A stretch of DNA of 64,000 nt from Polytrichum commune. Its lineage: Eukaryota > Streptophyta > Polytrichopsida > Polytrichales > Polytrichaceae. The position numbers and the translations under genes are program-made. The notes below the pieces were generated by a model. That model did not search any database. It was not told the origin of the DNA and was given only the letters and a program-made list of their open reading frames with translations. Each line of letters opens with the position of its first letter. Position 1 is the first letter of the stretch. Where the stretch lies: NCBI GenBank assembly GCA_950295325.1, contig OX485809.1, positions 17,004,144 through 17,068,143 of the forward strand, in the 5' to 3' direction. This document shows positions 34,131 to 45,333 of the stretch, piece by piece.

Positions 34131-35600
34131 TTAGTGGGCATGACACTTTGAGACTTCTACGCATCTATTGTAGGCCCTTCACAAATAGTGCACGTGACAC
34201 TAAATACCATAAACGGTGTTGGACCTCTTGTTTTTTCCTACCCTTTGGGTTGTCCCCTATACTTAAGCTCATGTCACTCCAATGAATTCATGCAAATTGG
34301 GAGACATAAGGTGATTGCATCTATAGTGGACAATTTGAGTATTTTGGGAGATGAAGGTGTAGTGTTTAGGGAGATTTTTGGGCAGAACTGGTCCAAATCC
34401 TAGTGTTTCCAAGTCCAACCGGTTACATGTTGTGATCTTTAGGGTTTTCTTTATTAATTTGAGGCATAATATATAGATTCTTCTAAGCTAATCGGTAATG
34501 ATCATGAAGTCTTGAATTTCAACTAGTGATTTCTCAAACTCAACCAATTCATTTGTAACTAGTAGTCAATCCTCCCCATTCATTGTGAAGGTGATTATAA
34601 TAAAATCAAATATACATGAGCACACAAACAAATGGAATTGCCATGAACATGAACGTTGAGCTTGCTATATTTGGAATCCATGTTAATTTCTTATGATTAT
34701 TTTGAATGCAAACTCATAGTCATACAAAGAAGGAAAATCAACAAGAGTTATTGAGAAATATTACAAAACAACTATCACATGGTAGTTTAGGGTCATCTCC
34801 GTTGATGCCGTGCATCTAGGCCACACGCCACGGACCTTGGCCCAACTCAGGGATGGGAGTGAGACAACCTAAAATATAAAGGTGGAATGATTAGCACAAG
34901 TTTTAAAACTTGAGAAATATGGCACATCATATTGAGGTCACATTTTATGGCAGATTTGAGGGAAATTGGGCGTGGGAAGTTAAAGGTTAAGAGCTCGTTA
35001 GCTCATTGTGTATCGAAGCATGTTTTGAAAGTTGGGTAAAACCATTGGGACCTCCACTTTTCACTCTAGAATTTTGAAAGAATTTTAGAATCTAAAATAG
35101 GGTATGCTCACAAGACCCATTGTCATAAATCTTGAATTGACCTATGCAAGGCTAGTTTTGGCCACCCATCCTAGTAGGACAAGCTACAAAACCAGTTTTT
35201 AAGAGACCAACACCACTCTACATTGACTCTCAAAATTGAATTAGTGAGTCACTACATCAATTTTCACACACGATGCCAAGCAAATAAAAACAAGAGCATA
35301 TGAAATTTCACTTATGTGATTTAATAGTCATAATCTAGTACACCATTTCCAAAGTCTCATGTTTATTGCAATACGACACATGGAGAAACAATGATATGAA
35401 GAGAACTATATACACATTGACTTAATTTTGTAACCTACATCTACCCATGGATCAATATTTTTTCCACCCTCCTTTAGAAGCTAAAACAACTTAAATACAA
35501 TTGAGCATGTTGTAATACAATTTTTGACACTACTCACGAATGATGGATTAGAAAGAAGCTGGCACACGCTCCGAGGGAAACATTCCTTTGGCTAGTGTTG
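34131..35600. other. AT-rich intergenic DNA, no gene seen
   Basis: Only short ORFs without motifs. The left end of the Tc1/mariner element should lie near the right edge of this stretch, but I could not identify its inverted repeat. Confidence 0.5.
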
Positions 35601-35619
35601 GATACTCTTTTAATTTTCA

Positions 35620-36184
35620 ATTCACAAGTGCCCACACATGCTTTATTGGATTCAAATCAGGTGATTGAGGAGGCCAAGTACATCAAAGTTTTGCATTGAC
35701 AACCACTGTTTGACTAATTTTCAATATGTTTAGGGTCATTATCGTATTGAAATGTGACACAAGAAGGGTTAAAACAATGCCATTCAATTGTCTTCATGAC
35801 CCCATTTTGAAGATTGCTTAGATACAAAGCTTGCGTCATCTTCCCCTCTATCTTACACATGTAACCCTCCCACTAGAAGTCATACAACCCCACACAAAAT
35901 TTGCACCACCTCCATGTTTAATTGTTTAATTCACATGATGAACTTGTAATTGAGATTCTACATCCCTCATCCAACACCAAATGCCATCATCAGACTGAAA
36001 TCAATTGATCTTAGGCTCATCACTAAAAATTATCCTATACTAATCATGGATAGTCCAATCTTGATGACATTGAGGAATTCCAACTTGCAACGCACATTCT
36101 TGGTTGTGAGCGATGACTTCTTCTCCTTCTTAATCACTCAAGACATGCTTCATGAAGTGAACGCCTTACTATGTTGGTGCTCAC
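35620..36184 (-). pseudogene. Tc1/mariner transposase pseudogene, catalytic half
   Basis: Reading minus-strand frames piecewise gives IIFSDEPKIN (first catalytic Asp), WGCMTSSG, FQYDNDPKHIEN (second Asp) and TWPPQSPDLNPIKHVWALV, the classic Tc1 C-terminal block. The expected glutamate of NPIE is replaced by lysine (NPIK), which would destroy the third catalytic residue. Several stops and frameshifts separate these blocks. The N-terminal half of the same gene is at 51200-51530, because the giant LINE has inserted between VVVSTN and IVRRSLHEACLE. Confidence 0.85.
36174..36184. repeat. 5' target-site duplication of the giant LINE
   Basis: TTGGTGCTCAC here is repeated exactly at 51200-51210. On the minus strand it encodes part of the interrupted Tc1/mariner transposase (VSTN). 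Confidence 0.9.
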
Positions 36185-36780
36185 CCAAATAGCATAATAT
36201 GAATTGAGGGGAGGAACGAGGGGCGGATGAGGAGCTCCGCATAGTGCGGTAAGGGGAAGGCAGATGGATCTGGGAGGAAGCCGCAGAGAGTTGGACATGA
36301 AACTCTCTACCTCATGAGCAAAGATCGTTGCACTTGACAAGGAGCATGGAGAGGCTAGTAGATGCGCTGGGGCGTCGTTGAAACAAGCAATGGTAAGATG
36401 GATATACAAGCATGCTTTAGTTTGGAAGCTCTTGTAGATCTAGATCTAAAAACTTATGTTGAACTTCTGCATTGTTATGTGTAGATGTATCAGGGAAATA
36501 TTTAGCTGAGTGTTGGCAAAAGGCGTGTGTTGCGCCAAATGAAAGAGTAGGTTGGGCTACTCCTTCACACCATTGCTTGTCCAAAACTAGAATGCCATGC
36601 TCCTAACTCAAGTGCAGAGATCCAAGCTCCTAGGCTACTCCTCACCAGATCCAACTCGCCCCCAGATCACACATGCAAGACACAACAAAAGATTCAAACA
36701 CCAACAATACAGGCTTGCACACTCTTACACCACCTTTGCAATCGATTTTTACTTCATAAGCTTGACACATTACCATACAA
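36185..36780 (+). other. 5' leader of the giant LINE
   Basis: About 600 bp without a convincing ORF. Unlike the rest of the element its first 230 bp are G-rich on the sense strand (GAGGGGAGGAACGAGGGGCG). An internal LINE promoter would be expected here, but I cannot point to an element. Confidence 0.4.
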
Positions 36781-38943
36781 ATGTGTAATAGCCCTACTTA
36801 CACTAACAAAGTGTCTACACTAACCATGCTCAACATAGAAATGTCTCCTTGTATGACAACTACGCAATTCCTAGACGCACAGGATGCCAACGCCAAAAAA
36901 CGCCAGATGACGCCCACCAACCTGCAACACCCATCAAAATTTCAGAAGACGCCGCATCAACAAATGCCACAAAGAGTCAAAGCTCACCACCAAAAAGACC
37001 AACCCAGAACCCAAACACGGCAAGGAGAGGTAAGACCCATCAACTCTTTAGAAACATGCAAACTGCATTACACACACCAAGATATGCAGAGTACCGGCCT
37101 CAAGACCAAGGTGGGACACACAAACACCAGCAGGAACACTGCCGCAAATGTACCAGCAACCACACCAAAACGCCACCAAGTTCAACCGATCAGCAAAAGA
37201 TGTCCAGTAACAAGCAGATCGAAGGCCCCCAGCAAAAACACCAACCCATCAAAGATACAATATGCAACCCAATACAACCCATCAAGACTAGGGAAACAAT
37301 CAACCCATTTGACGCCACCCCAACATCGAAAAAAACCACTGGAAAAGGTACGCTCAAAACCCAACCATGCAGAACCTGCCCCACAGGAATTCCAGGAAAC
37401 GAAGCAAAACAATTCAGCCAATCAAGGCGAACAACAGAAACCGACCCAAGAAAAACAACTACTCGACAACCACAGCTACAACGACCTTGCAAAGGTAAGA
37501 AATCTAACCACCTGCAGACATGTAAAGATCGGAAACCTGCTGAAAATGAGACAACCACCCACCGAACAGAACTACAACGGCTCCAACAAGGTAAGAAAAA
37601 AAACTCACCTACACACATATGAAGACGAAAGACCACCAGCTGCCGAACAAAACCCTGTGCAGATTACAACCAAATACGACTCCAAGACAACAGACAACAA
37701 CAACACCAACCCACCGACACCAACATGCCCCACATCGAAGCCTTACCACACCGAATCAGCGCCGAAACCAGACAACACCAACCCTGCACCGGCAAGCTGC
37801 AACATCAAACCCACATCGGGCAGAATCAACACCGACCCTGCACCGAGGAAAGACAGCATCAACTCTACAACGAAGGTAATCAACATCGAACCTGCAACAT
37901 TGAGGCCTAGCAAAAAAATACTCACCATGAGCAAAGCCGAAACCCAGCAACACAACAGATTCAACCAAGAAGAGGAATCAGCAAGAAGCAACGGAGCAAC
38001 CACACCACAGACATCAAAAAGGTATCACAGGAAAAACATCGAAGTTGAGAACACCATAAATACCGATGACAGACAAGGTATGGCAGTAATAACCGCCAAA
38101 AGATCAAGAATTACAACGAAAAGGGAAAGACAGAGAAGCACGATCCAGCACCACCGAAAACCTAACAGGAAAAACAAGATGTCATCACAGGCATCACTAC
38201 TGTCCAACACACACGACAAAAAACATCGACCAAAGACAGCCCCAATCGGCCAGTATAAAAGAGAGACACAGACACGTTCTCTCAACCACAACAACTTACC
38301 ACTACATTTCTTCTCCGACCCCCTCTCGAACTTGCTCAGACCGGACCTCTCGAAATCCGGCTCAAGATGTTACTCACTCTATAATCCTAGAAACAACCAG
38401 ATAGCATACGACTTGATAGAGACACCCCTTAGAGTAGACAGAAAGAAGCCCCTAGAGCGTAGGAAAAAACTTAGTACCAGATCACCACAGACAATAAGTG
38501 AGGGCCCTGTTGACCACACGGAGACGACCTCGGAACGGAGCCATAGCGAGAAAACGAAGCAGCGAGGAGCAGCTGTCACCGGTGCGACCTCGGAACGGAG
38601 CCACAGCGAGGAAACGAAGCAGCGAGGAGCAGCTGCCACCGGAGCGACCGCGGAACGGAGCCACAGCGAGGAGCAGTGGCTACCGGCGCGCGAGAAGAAT
38701 CGACCCAGGGGAGATCGCCCAGTAGCAGTGAAGTCGCACACCGAATACACTACACCGAACCAGAAAAGTGCAGAGCTGCGACAGCAGCTGATCGTCGCAA
38801 CAGGCCGTCAGAGAACGGAAACAACCCAGGTTTTTTTCACAAAGTCTCACCAATTAGTAGCCTTTGTTATACTATCTCCAACTCACATAAACGTCCCAGT
38901 ATTAGACCTAGGAATTTTTACTACACCAATGTACACTACATAG
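36781..38943 (+). CDS. Long low-complexity ORF in the LINE 5' region, unknown function
   Basis: An open frame of 720 codons rich in Thr, Lys, Gln, Pro and Asn. It is remarkable for its length but has no recognisable domain. Its openness may partly reflect the G-poor sense strand, which disfavours TAG and TGA codons. Residues of about 580-640 repeat ATSERSHSEETKQRGAA, encoded by a 60-bp tandem repeat. A second frame from 38676 overlaps its end and runs on into ORF1. It could be an additional retrotransposon protein upstream of ORF1, or non-coding. Confidence 0.3.
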   Translation: MCNSPTYTNKVSTLTMLNIEMSPCMTTTQFLDAQDANAKKRQMTPTNLQHPSKFQKTPHQQMPQRVKAHHQKDQPRTQTRQGEVRPINSLETCKLHYTHQDMQSTGLKTKVGHTNTSRNTAANVPATTPKRHQVQPISKRCPVTSRSKAPSKNTNPSKIQYATQYNPSRLGKQSTHLTPPQHRKKPLEKVRSKPNHAEPAPQEFQETKQNNSANQGEQQKPTQEKQLLDNHSYNDLAKVRNLTTCRHVKIGNLLKMRQPPTEQNYNGSNKVRKKTHLHTYEDERPPAAEQNPVQITTKYDSKTTDNNNTNPPTPTCPTSKPYHTESAPKPDNTNPAPASCNIKPTSGRINTDPAPRKDSINSTTKVINIEPATLRPSKKILTMSKAETQQHNRFNQEEESARSNGATTPQTSKRYHRKNIEVENTINTDDRQGMAVITAKRSRITTKRERQRSTIQHHRKPNRKNKMSSQASLLSNTHDKKHRPKTAPIGQYKRETQTRSLNHNNLPLHFFSDPLSNLLRPDLSKSGSRCYSLYNPRNNQIAYDLIETPLRVDRKKPLERRKKLSTRSPQTISEGPVDHTETTSERSHSEKTKQRGAAVTGATSERSHSEETKQRGAAATGATAERSHSEEQWLPAREKNRPRGDRPVAVKSHTEYTTPNQKSAELRQQLIVATGRQRTETTQVFFTKSHQLVAFVILSPTHINVPVLDLGIFTTPMYTT
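38525..38688 (+). repeat. 60-bp tandem repeat, 2.7 copies
   Basis: Units start at 38525, 38585 and 38645 with GACC(T/G)CGGAACGGAGCCA. The first two are full length and differ at a few positions. The third lacks an internal segment (about 44 bp remains). The unit length is a multiple of three, so all frames pass through it. Confidence 0.9.
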
Positions 38944-39266
38944 GTATGCTTATTTTGAAAGCACACACCCATGGCCACCGAATAGAAGTGAGTGAGGACT
39001 GGTCCCAATCATGCATGCCAACCTTTAGGAAAGAAAGTAATTATGAAGACATACAAACGAATTACTATGTTACCCTCTCTTACACCCATTACTCCTATAT
39101 GCATAAAAATTGGAACAAAACAACTCATATCTCCTTCTCAAAAGTCATGCTTCACCCGGCCCCACAAATTAAATTGTGGGGAGAAGAAGACCTAGAGATT
39201 ACAAGGAGCAACTCTATTAAACAAAATACCTTCAAAATATTAACACAAAGTCTTTGTATTTTCAGA

Positions 39267-40886
39267 ATGTCTCATCGGGCCACAAACTCAAGCTCCTCAC
39301 AAAGATATAAAGAAAAACTACTAGCCTTAGAAAACGACCCGGATGTAGAAATGTTTGTTATGCAAAAACGATCCTCTTCTACCACTCAAGTTACCACAAA
39401 GAAAGCCAAGGGCAAATCAAATTCCGGTTTAAAACGCCCTCCCTTTTGGCTAGGATTCCAAGCATTAAATCGGACGAATAGAGGGAAAGGACTCCCTATG
39501 GATAGCCCTATCCCGGTAGCCACTCTCGTGAAAAATGGAATGAGAGAAAAAGAGGCTAGAGAATGCCAATCCGTAATGGCCTCCTTCCCCTTTGTCATTC
39601 AAGAGGAATGGCCAAACTCACGGGAAGACGGTAAGATTGGCCAACATTTTAACCTCACTCAAATACCCTCGGATGTAGAGGTTGATAGATTCGGATTCTC
39701 ATTTGACTATCATATTGCTATTTACTTTGAAATGGGGGAAATGGAGTGGGAAAAAGACATGATTATGCCATTGGTAGAAAATAGACTCAAAGAGATGAAT
39801 ATAGAGCTTGGTGAGATAATAGGAGAGCCCATAGCTCTAATGTGTTACCACAAGTCCACAAAGTGGAGCGGGGTAATTAAACTCCATTTGAAAACCCCCG
39901 AGATTGACGGGGTGGGGCTCCTCCAAGGTCTCCGCCCCTTCATTCTTAAACTAGATGAGGGAAAATTCAAGAGGGGTAAAATATGCAAGACCTACGACTC
40001 CCTAGCCTTAAACAACCTCTTATCAGTGAAAATCACTAGCGAAGGGCTAGCCTCAAAAGAGTGGTTTGAAATGTTCGAAAAAATCGTCGAGGAGAGTTTT
40101 TTAAGGGGCACGGAGTATGAGATCACAAATATCCAAAAAAAGAAAGAAAACCTATTCGCGTGGGTAGTGGCATCCTCACCGGAGCAAGCCCAACGGATGA
40201 AGGAAAATCAACTCACCTACAACAACGAGATCTTGGACGGGAAGCTCGCTGATAGGACACTAGCATCCAAGGATGACATTGCAAGGAAGAATGCGCTCAT
40301 CCTCATCGCCAAAAACCTAAACAAAGCGAAAAGCATTGAAGAGATTGAAAAAAGCATCGAGGAGCACATGGGGGCGAAAAATGCGGTCAACTTCTTTTTC
40401 AAGCGAGACGAAAAAAACGGTAAGCATCTAGGCTCTTGTAACATCCAATGCCTAAATGCTATGGTTTACAAAAAATTTGGCAAAAAAGCGGTAAAACTCC
40501 TCGGTAAATACGTGGAATTTACCCCTCACCCTAGGAGCCTTGATGGAGCCAATGCTCCTAGCACACTTGAACTCACTAGGCTAGGGTTTAGTGATGTAAA
40601 CAATGCCCTTGCAAGTACTATCGAGACACTCAAGAACATTCCCGCCAAAGGAAACCTACACAAAGACCTAATGAAAGAAATAGTAGGTATAAGAGAGGAA
40701 ATTACCACTATGAAAGAAGAATTACGGAGCGAGCAACAACAAGTCGCGGAAAAAGCCGTGGAGAAATCAACATCTACCCTTTACACACAAATGACACTCC
40801 TTAAACGACAACTCGCCACAACCATGCAAGCATTGGAAATGGCTAGCTCCTCGGCCATTGAAGGAAATATGGATACAACAAACTAG
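39267..40886 (+). CDS. LINE ORF1 protein
   Basis: The ATG at 39267 (MSHRATNSSSSQRYKEKLLA) gives 539 codons and is the most sensible start. The frame is also open upstream to 38676, but that part is low complexity. The N-terminus is basic (TTKKAKGKSNSGLKRPP). The centre looks globular, with two possible RRM-like strands (KNALILIAKNLNKAKSIEEI and GSCNIQCLNAMVYKKFGKKA). The C-terminus is a heptad-rich helix (KEIVGIREEITTMKEELRSE and onward to about residue 530) that could trimerise as ORF1 proteins do. It would bind element RNA and form the RNP with ORF2p. Unlike ORF2 it is undamaged. The protein is less G-poor than the flanks, which suggests past selection for coding. The domain assignment is inferred. 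Confidence 0.6.
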   Translation: MSHRATNSSSSQRYKEKLLALENDPDVEMFVMQKRSSSTTQVTTKKAKGKSNSGLKRPPFWLGFQALNRTNRGKGLPMDSPIPVATLVKNGMREKEARECQSVMASFPFVIQEEWPNSREDGKIGQHFNLTQIPSDVEVDRFGFSFDYHIAIYFEMGEMEWEKDMIMPLVENRLKEMNIELGEIIGEPIALMCYHKSTKWSGVIKLHLKTPEIDGVGLLQGLRPFILKLDEGKFKRGKICKTYDSLALNNLLSVKITSEGLASKEWFEMFEKIVEESFLRGTEYEITNIQKKKENLFAWVVASSPEQAQRMKENQLTYNNEILDGKLADRTLASKDDIARKNALILIAKNLNKAKSIEEIEKSIEEHMGAKNAVNFFFKRDEKNGKHLGSCNIQCLNAMVYKKFGKKAVKLLGKYVEFTPHPRSLDGANAPSTLELTRLGFSDVNNALASTIETLKNIPAKGNLHKDLMKEIVGIREEITTMKEELRSEQQQVAEKAVEKSTSTLYTQMTLLKRQLATTMQALEMASSSAIEGNMDTTN

Positions 40887-43306
40887 CTTGGCCAACCAAT
40901 GCTACGGGAATAAAATATCCACACTTAATAGTATCTATAGATACCCTAACATATATTGAAAACTACAAAAGAAAAATAAATACACTAACCCAAATAAAAA
41001 GTGTTAAACAACACTACAACACTACAACACACAAACACAAAACAAAAACAAAATTCAAATAAAAAGTGTCAAAAAACACTACAAAGCAAATACACAACCC
41101 CTAAACAAAAACATGATTCAAATAAAACGGGCTCGGCCTATCGGCCTCGCCCAACACAAAGGAAAAAAACAAAAACAAAACAATCCACCCACCCAAACAT
41201 CTCAAAACCAACAAAAAACCATATACACTCATACACAAACAACATATAAAGCTCTCAAAAAACCCAAATACATAGCAAACGCCAAAACCAATAAAACCTC
41301 TACACTAAAAACCCATCGTAACAACCAAACCACCAATAGACCAATATACCTACAAACCAAATACAAATATTTTTACTCACACAAAGACAAAAAAATAAAA
41401 AACAACCCAATCCAACTACATACCAAACCAACTTGGCCACACCAAATAGTAACAATAGACAACCCACATCTACTAAAAATCATAAACAATATAACACATT
41501 CCAAACCCAAGATAACAAAAAATACACATATCAAAAAGAGAAATAAAGAAATACACCACATAAGTAATACCCAAAAACCAGACAGAAACATCACCACACT
41601 AAAACACACTCGACCTAACAACCATACCAATATAAAAATAAAAAAGAGAAATAAATCAAAAACATCCCAAACACTCAACACATCGAACGAACCCAACAAC
41701 AACTTAAATAAAAGAAACACACAACGAATATATAACACAAATACACAACCCAAACACACAACAATAATTAAAACTCCCACTACGGACACCCCTCATAACA
41801 ATGGAAAAACTCAACAAACCAAAAAAACCAATAGACTAATACACCTACATACTAAGTACAAACCTTACCAAACACACAAGCACAAAGTGACAAAAAAGAA
41901 CCCAATCAAACCACACAACAAACTAGTAGGACCAAACTCCAAAAAAATAAAAACCTCACACATAGTAATGTCCACAAAAAATATAAACTACTCTAAAAAA
42001 CCCAACACGAAAATAACATTACAAACCAAAATAAATTACGACAAAATACAAAACAAAAATAAAATACAACACCTAAATAAATACAATATCACACATAAAC
42101 AAGCTCGGCCTACCGGCCTCGCCATAAAGAAAGAGAAAGAAAAAAAGAAAAAATCCATAACTAACCAACCCCTTAAAACAAAAAACAAACCCTACAACAC
42201 ATCAACAAAAAGTCATAAAAATAACACAAACGCACAACACAAACTCAGAAAAACCAATAAAAAAAACCCCAACATACAACATACCCCAAACCCCACAAAA
42301 CTCTCACTATTAAGAGTCCGCATTACAAAAATAAAAACACTACGCAAACCAACAAAACAACGCACATACAAAATAAGCATAAACACCGCCTCTCATTCAA
42401 ACACAAAGTACCAATAAAGAACCTAACCCAAGTGCACCTCCTCCTGGTAGGCGGAAATACCAAAACTAACCTAAGACACATACCAGACACACTAGCGACT
42501 CACCCGCGTAACAAAAAATCTCACCCTATACCATACACAACCAAACTCCACCTAACAACACAACCCCTACCCATAAAACAAAACACACACCCAAAAAGCC
42601 ATAAAAACCCACACCTCTCCCTATACTTATCTAAAAAACAAAACTACCCACCACCACACACAATGCACGTACCCACCACCAAGTCCAACCCCTCACTAGG
42701 GAAATATAACAACAAAATAACACAAACACCTACCCAGGTATGGATAACAACACCCCCACACAAAAAGACCACATTACAAAACCCACCCGGAAGACACGCC
42801 TCTACCCCACACCCATACACACAAACTCTAAACTTAAACAACAATAATAATATTAATAACAACAATAATAAAACCATTAAACTACACCCACAAAGAAATC
42901 CACAAACATAGCAAAAAACATAGCATGCACATGTACATACCTATCCAGAAAAACAACAAAGACAAACACCCTAAGAAAATACACAAAACCGTTCAAAAAA
43001 TTAATAACAACTCTAACCACATTCACAAATACAACAAAAACACATCATACGGGCCCTTAAACCATATAAATAAAACCCATACCAACAATAAAACCCATAC
43101 AAAACACCAAACACTCACCACCATAACAAAACCTAAACAGCCTCAGACTACTTGTCTAGGCCAAAAAAGACATACCACTACTCCACCTCACAAAAGAAAT
43201 AGATTTGCGCACTCTAAACCAACACACAAAAACACTAGACTCTCAAGAAACATAAAAAAAACCCAATAATAACACATCAATTGGAACCCAACTACACACA
43301 AACAAA
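40887..43306 (+). repeat. Diverged internal tandem repeats between ORF1 and ORF2
   Basis: Very A/C-rich. A long frame (41113-42417, 434 codons, Lys/Asn/Thr-rich) is probably a by-product of composition. Two segments encode related text, TNRPIYLQTKYKYFYSHK (about 41335) and TNRLIHLHTKYKPYQTHK (about 41827), about 492 bp apart. The phrase GCTCGGCCTAYCGGCCTCGCC appears at about 41129 and 42103, 974 bp apart (twice that step). So the spacer seems built of old tandem duplications. Confidence 0.5.
42432..42911 (+). pseudogene. Degenerate duplicate of the ORF2 N-terminal (2A) region
   Basis: The text LLLVGGNTKTNLRHIP aligns with LLLLNGDIETNPGPMP of ORF2 at 43622. Further blocks also align: YTTKLHLTTQPLPIKQ with CTIKLQPEYQHLAKQ, NPHLSLYLSKKQNYPPPHT with HPHLSRYIQEKQQHPPQHI, and LQNPPGRHASTPHPYTQ with the corresponding LLQNP...RKPHPYTE. 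The essential 2A residues D, E, P, G and P are lost. This is a tandem copy about 1.2 kb upstream that has decayed. It ends in an AAT/AAC microsatellite-like tract (42838-42872). Confidence 0.75.
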
Positions 43307-43618
43307 TTGCACGCCAAAAACAACACCAAAAAGATTTACCACCAACACCAAACAGACACCAATAAAATAAAAAACCCAAGGCCTACCAACCATACCCAAA
43401 AAGAATATGCAACTACACCACCCCATAAAAATAGAAATATACACACAACATCTAAAAAACGTACAAAACACAATAAAACCCAACACCAAAACCACATAAC
43501 TCATAAATCCCCAAAAACCCCCCCAAAACCCCCCCCAAAAACCAACAAACAAAAATACCTTACTAACAAAAACAACACCACCAACATACCAAACCACTCA
43601 AACAACCGCGCCACGGAA

Positions 43619-43663
43619 CTCTTACTACTCCTCAACGGAGACATCGAAACTAACCCGGGGCCA
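43619..43663 (+). other. 2A-like ribosome-skipping motif (D-I-E-T-N-P-G-P)
   Basis: The frame reads LLLLLNGDIETNPGP, matching the D-(V/I)-E-x-N-P-G-P consensus with the usual hydrophobic run before it. 2A sequences cause the ribosome to skip the Gly-Pro bond, releasing the upstream peptide. They occur at the ORF2 N-terminus of some non-LTR retrotransposons (trypanosome L1Tc/ingi and several animal LINEs). Here it would separate a basic N-terminal leader of up to 118 residues from the endonuclease part. Confidence 0.9.
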
Positions 43664-43962
43664 ATGCCAAACATACTTAAAACACACCCACCATCACACA
43701 AAAATAGGAACAAAACATATTTCATACCTTGCACAATAAAACTACAACCAGAATACCAACACTTAGCAAAACAATTTGCTGCATGCCTGAAAACAACACA
43801 CCCAAATTATACTACCACATCCATAGATCATCCACACCTCTCAAGATACATACAAGAAAAACAACAACACCCACCTCAACACATACTATACGCACTCATC
43901 ACCACAATAAGCCCACTACTAACAACATGTGACCACCAACTAATACACACACCCAACCCCGA

Positions 43963-45333
43963 TTGGACAACAACACTCCTCGAAAAAATGGCACTTCTTC
44001 AAAACCCCCAGAGAGACATATCCGGAAACCACACCCATACACAGAATTTATAAACAACAACCAAAACCTAATTAAACCCCCCAACACCATTCACAAACAA
44101 TTATATGACCTCATGAAACAAAACAACCACCCCCCAGACCTCCAACTACTAAAAAACAAATTCCCATTCCTACCCGAAAATTTACTAATAGAGGCTCTTA
44201 AATACAACGAACCCATGACGGAATATTCGCACCCACCCCCAATACCCAATATACCACCTCCACAAAACCAAGAAATACAAACAACTAACCATAACACACA
44301 CATCATCACATGGAACGCCTCATTTTTAAACACAGCACTGCCAAACTTATACAACCTAATTGAAAACACCACCACAAGCCCAGCAATCATCACAATACAA
44401 GAAACCAAACTAACTGCAACAAAATCAACAAAACATATACAAAACTTATTCCCAGAATACAAATTAATTTTTAATAACACACATGCTCTAACAAGATGCA
44501 TACAACAAAGAATGCCATACACCCCGGCAAGGGGAGGACTCCTCACTCTAATAAACAACAAATATGCATACCCAGGAAATATCACCAAAATACCCACCCC
44601 AGCGGTGATATCACCATACTTACAAATCATACAAATACAAAATACACCACTACAGTCATGGCTAATCTTACACATGTATATGCCTTCTCACCTAGAAGAC
44701 ACCCAATATATCGCAACAATCCAACAACAAATAACGCAACAAATCATAGCACACCCAAACCACACCTACATACTATGCGGTGATTTTAATAGAGACATAG
44801 CTCTCATAGGAAGACAAAATGAAAACAACATAACACCCCCACAAACAGAAGATGAAGAATGATGTACATTCACAGACAACCTAAATCTAACTTACATTCC
44901 AATAGATAGCACATTCACCAGACAGGGCGGACAAAACTACACCCAAACAAGCTTAATTGATGGATTTTATATCCACACACCCAACAATGCTCTATACACC
45001 TCAACCATAAATCACGATTCCAACCTAAACTCAGATCATTCACCAGTCACACTACAAATACCACCCAACACACTCCTAGCCCGCCCCACACAACAAATAA
45101 TAAACAAACCCCCAAGGATCTTAAACCCCATCCCACAAGAGAACATGGAAAAACTCAAAATAGTATTCTTCGAAGAAAACTCCCTCCAAATAAATGAACT
45201 CACTACAATACTAATGAATGAACACTTAACAGACACTCAATGGCAAACATCTTGCACCAAACTAGACAACCTAATACAACAACTATCAGAAAAAACCCAA
45301 GAAACTTGCAGCCCCCCCCCCTGCCCCCACTAA
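43963..45333 (+). pseudogene. Apurinic/apyrimidinic-type endonuclease domain of ORF2
   Basis: Conserved blocks: IITWNASFLN (catalytic Asn), IITIQETKL (metal-binding Glu), ILCGDFNRDI (Asp and Asn) and, after an in-frame TGA at 44860-44862, LIDGFYIHT and NLNSDHSPVTL (catalytic Asp-His). This is the fold that nicks target DNA in most LINEs. The stop replaces what is likely a tryptophan (EE*CTFTDNL). The frame ends in a C run near 45320 where a frameshift leads on to the RT. Confidence 0.9.

Noticed and set aside
41113-42417. 434-codon Lys/Asn-rich ORF as a separate gene
   Set aside because: Composition-driven: G-poor sequence rarely makes TAG or TGA. It consists of diverged repeats with no domain.
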